From Acanthacorydalis orientalis (taxonomy: Eukaryota > Arthropoda > Insecta > Megaloptera > Corydalidae), in contig CM068313.1 of NCBI GenBank assembly GCA_034766995.1, positions 32,138,496 through 32,202,495 of the forward strand: a stretch of DNA of 64,000 bases, in the 5' to 3' direction. Each line of letters begins with the position of its first letter. The stretch's first letter is position 1. The notes beneath the pieces are model-generated. The model was not told where the DNA came from. It did not search any database and worked only from the letters and a program-made list of their open reading frames with translations. Below, in pieces: positions 62,578 to 64,000 of the stretch. The position numbers and the translations under genes were made by a program.

Positions 62578-63880
62578 TGTGTGTGTGTGTGCGTGTGCGT
62601 GTATATAAGTGAACGTCAAGAAGAACATATTTTAGTTTTTATTGGATGATTTTTCTGAAGTAATATACAACTTACACTATAGTGGAAAAAACATAAAACT
62701 TTGAGAGTTTTTAAATATATGAACTTATATTCAAGCCGTCATTCATGTTTCAAGATAAGAAAATTTGAATATATATTTTAATATGATATCTTATTTACAA
62801 ATAAATTGTTCATGAAACTTGTTTACAATTAACTAAGGTTATCAAAAACTGAGTTTTAAAATATTTCCTTTATTTAAGGAAAACAAATATAAATACTGTT
62901 TGAAAAATATAAATAATTCATGACATGCAATTAAATATTTTATAAATTATTCTTGATTCCACTTTACTTAAAATACTGTAAATAGACCGGCTTGTGGTAA
63001 GAAAAGCAATATCAAAAATATTAGCACTACAATATAGTCATATTTTTGTATTAATATATAATCTATTTACATCGATTTCTTTGTTTTCCATGTTTACTAT
63101 CTTTAATATTGAATTATTCATTTTATATATCTAGAATAATTTCTTGAAGACTTTGATTGAGTCTTCATTTTTGCAGTCAGTAATTTAAAATCTGGCTAGT
63201 GATTACTATTACAGATTCTTAATACAAAAGTTTAGGAAAAATGGCAATGAAACCCAATATTGTCTCGGGAGCCACACAGAGTAGCTTTGGGGGCAACAGT
63301 TTGCCACATTTGATATAAAATATTTTTTTATATAAAAATACTTTTGTTATCTTAAATTATTATTTATTTAATTATTTCGAATTGTTTTATACTTGTAATT
63401 ATTCAATTTTTGTAACATATTAATAATTAATAACAAATTTAATTTTTATTTATTTATATTATAAATTACTAAATGATAATTAAAACCTAAATATCAATAA
63501 TGTGAATAATTATAATAAATATATGTGAATATTATTTTAACCCTTAATTTACATCCTGTAATCGTATTGCGTACATAATGCTAACATCTGCATTTAATTA
63601 ATTTGTTCCTATATTTTTATACACGAAACTAATATTTAATAATTATTTTGCCCTCCCTCATGCATTCATACTCGTACACATACTCGTGCACTCGCATATA
63701 TATCCGTGTGTGAGTGTGTATATATATATATATGTATATAGATAGATAAATAAATAGACCAATAAGGAAGTATGAATGTATATTTGAATATATATTACAA
63801 ACGCAATAATCTTCATAAATAATTTTCACAGAAAATATATTATAGAAATGAAGGATGTAATATATATGAGGGATGTATGT
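62031..63880. other. AT-rich upstream DNA
   Basis: Large compound CA/TA/GT microsatellite at 62,441-62,603 and another near 63,690-63,735. A GC-richer 55-bp stretch near 63,265-63,312 (GGGAGCCACACAGAGTAGC, CAACAGTTTGCCACA) vaguely recalls hAT-type element ends; not assigned. Confidence 0.55.
62441..62603. repeat. Compound CA/TA/GT microsatellite
   Basis: (CA)n, (TA)n, a short GCATATTTTATATGTCTAA spacer, (TA)n and (GT)n with GC interruptions. CA on the left mirrors GT on the right, so the block is an inverted repeat overall. Confidence 0.92.
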
Positions 63881-64000
63881 GCGAAGAATTCAATATAGTA
63901 CCCATTTCATAATACCAATTGGAACGACAATGGTATGCACTGCATCTCGATTTTAATAGCAGTTTAAAATCCGAACAGTGCACTTTGCCTCAGAGATATT
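63881..64000. promoter_or_regulatory. Start of another GC-richer island, cut by the window edge
   Basis: Complexity rises in the last 120 bp (GTATGCACTGCATCTCG, GTGCACTTTGCC). Incomplete, so no function can be proposed. Confidence 0.2.

Noticed and set aside
63240..63320. hAT-type element end
   Set aside because: Only a loose resemblance of GGGGGCAACAGTTTGCCACA to hAT-like ends; no inverted partner or 8-bp duplication seen.

Overview
The window looks like nuclear DNA of an insect. It is AT-rich, with very long (TA)n microsatellites, degraded transposons, and one split gene interrupted by introns of up to about 8 kb. That gene encodes a LIM-only protein of the LMO1/2/3 and Drosophila Beadex (dLMO) group. 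Hymenoptera is a plausible guess, but the sequence does not settle the order.

Region 1 (1-23,675) is one continuous satellite array that begins outside the window. Its units are large imperfect palindromes of about 2.05-2.8 kb, built from roughly 165-186 bp monomers that reverse orientation at two alternating axes. One axis (A) is a GC-rich, self-complementary 18-bp minisatellite present in 4 to 9 copies. The other axis (B) is a degenerate GGATAT-rich segment. Arm lengths step by whole monomers (about 186 bp), while unit sequences are nearly identical. Toward 23.7 kb the units decay, the core is missing, and the array ends next to two diverged 141-bp tandem copies of another repeat. Open frames inside the array are by-products of a stop-free repeat and are not genes.

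Region 2 (23.9-28.0 kb) is 3' flank. It holds an island with six CAGGT/ACCTG motifs, a broken PIF/Harbinger-type transposase remnant on the minus strand, and the 3' end of a decayed RTE-like LINE on the plus strand that ends in a TA microsatellite.

Region 3 (28.0-43.4 kb, minus strand) is the LMO gene. It has five coding exons with canonical splice sites that together give a 213-residue protein with two complete LIM domains, plus a predicted upstream non-coding exon. The first coding exon has an in-frame stop and a short upstream ORF before the start codon. Intron 1 (about 8 kb) holds four GC-richer islands.

Region 4 (43.4-64 kb) lies upstream of LMO and shows no recognisable protein gene. 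It is AT-rich DNA with long TA tracts, a clear TA-flanked Tc1/mariner-type MITE, a probable pogo-type remnant, and about a dozen islands of higher complexity carrying homeodomain, E-box, CRE-like or hairpin motifs. These are best read as candidate regulatory elements of LMO. The most striking is a 104-bp element present once in LMO intron 1 and once, inverted, 17 kb away upstream, with 13 differences of which 12 are transitions.
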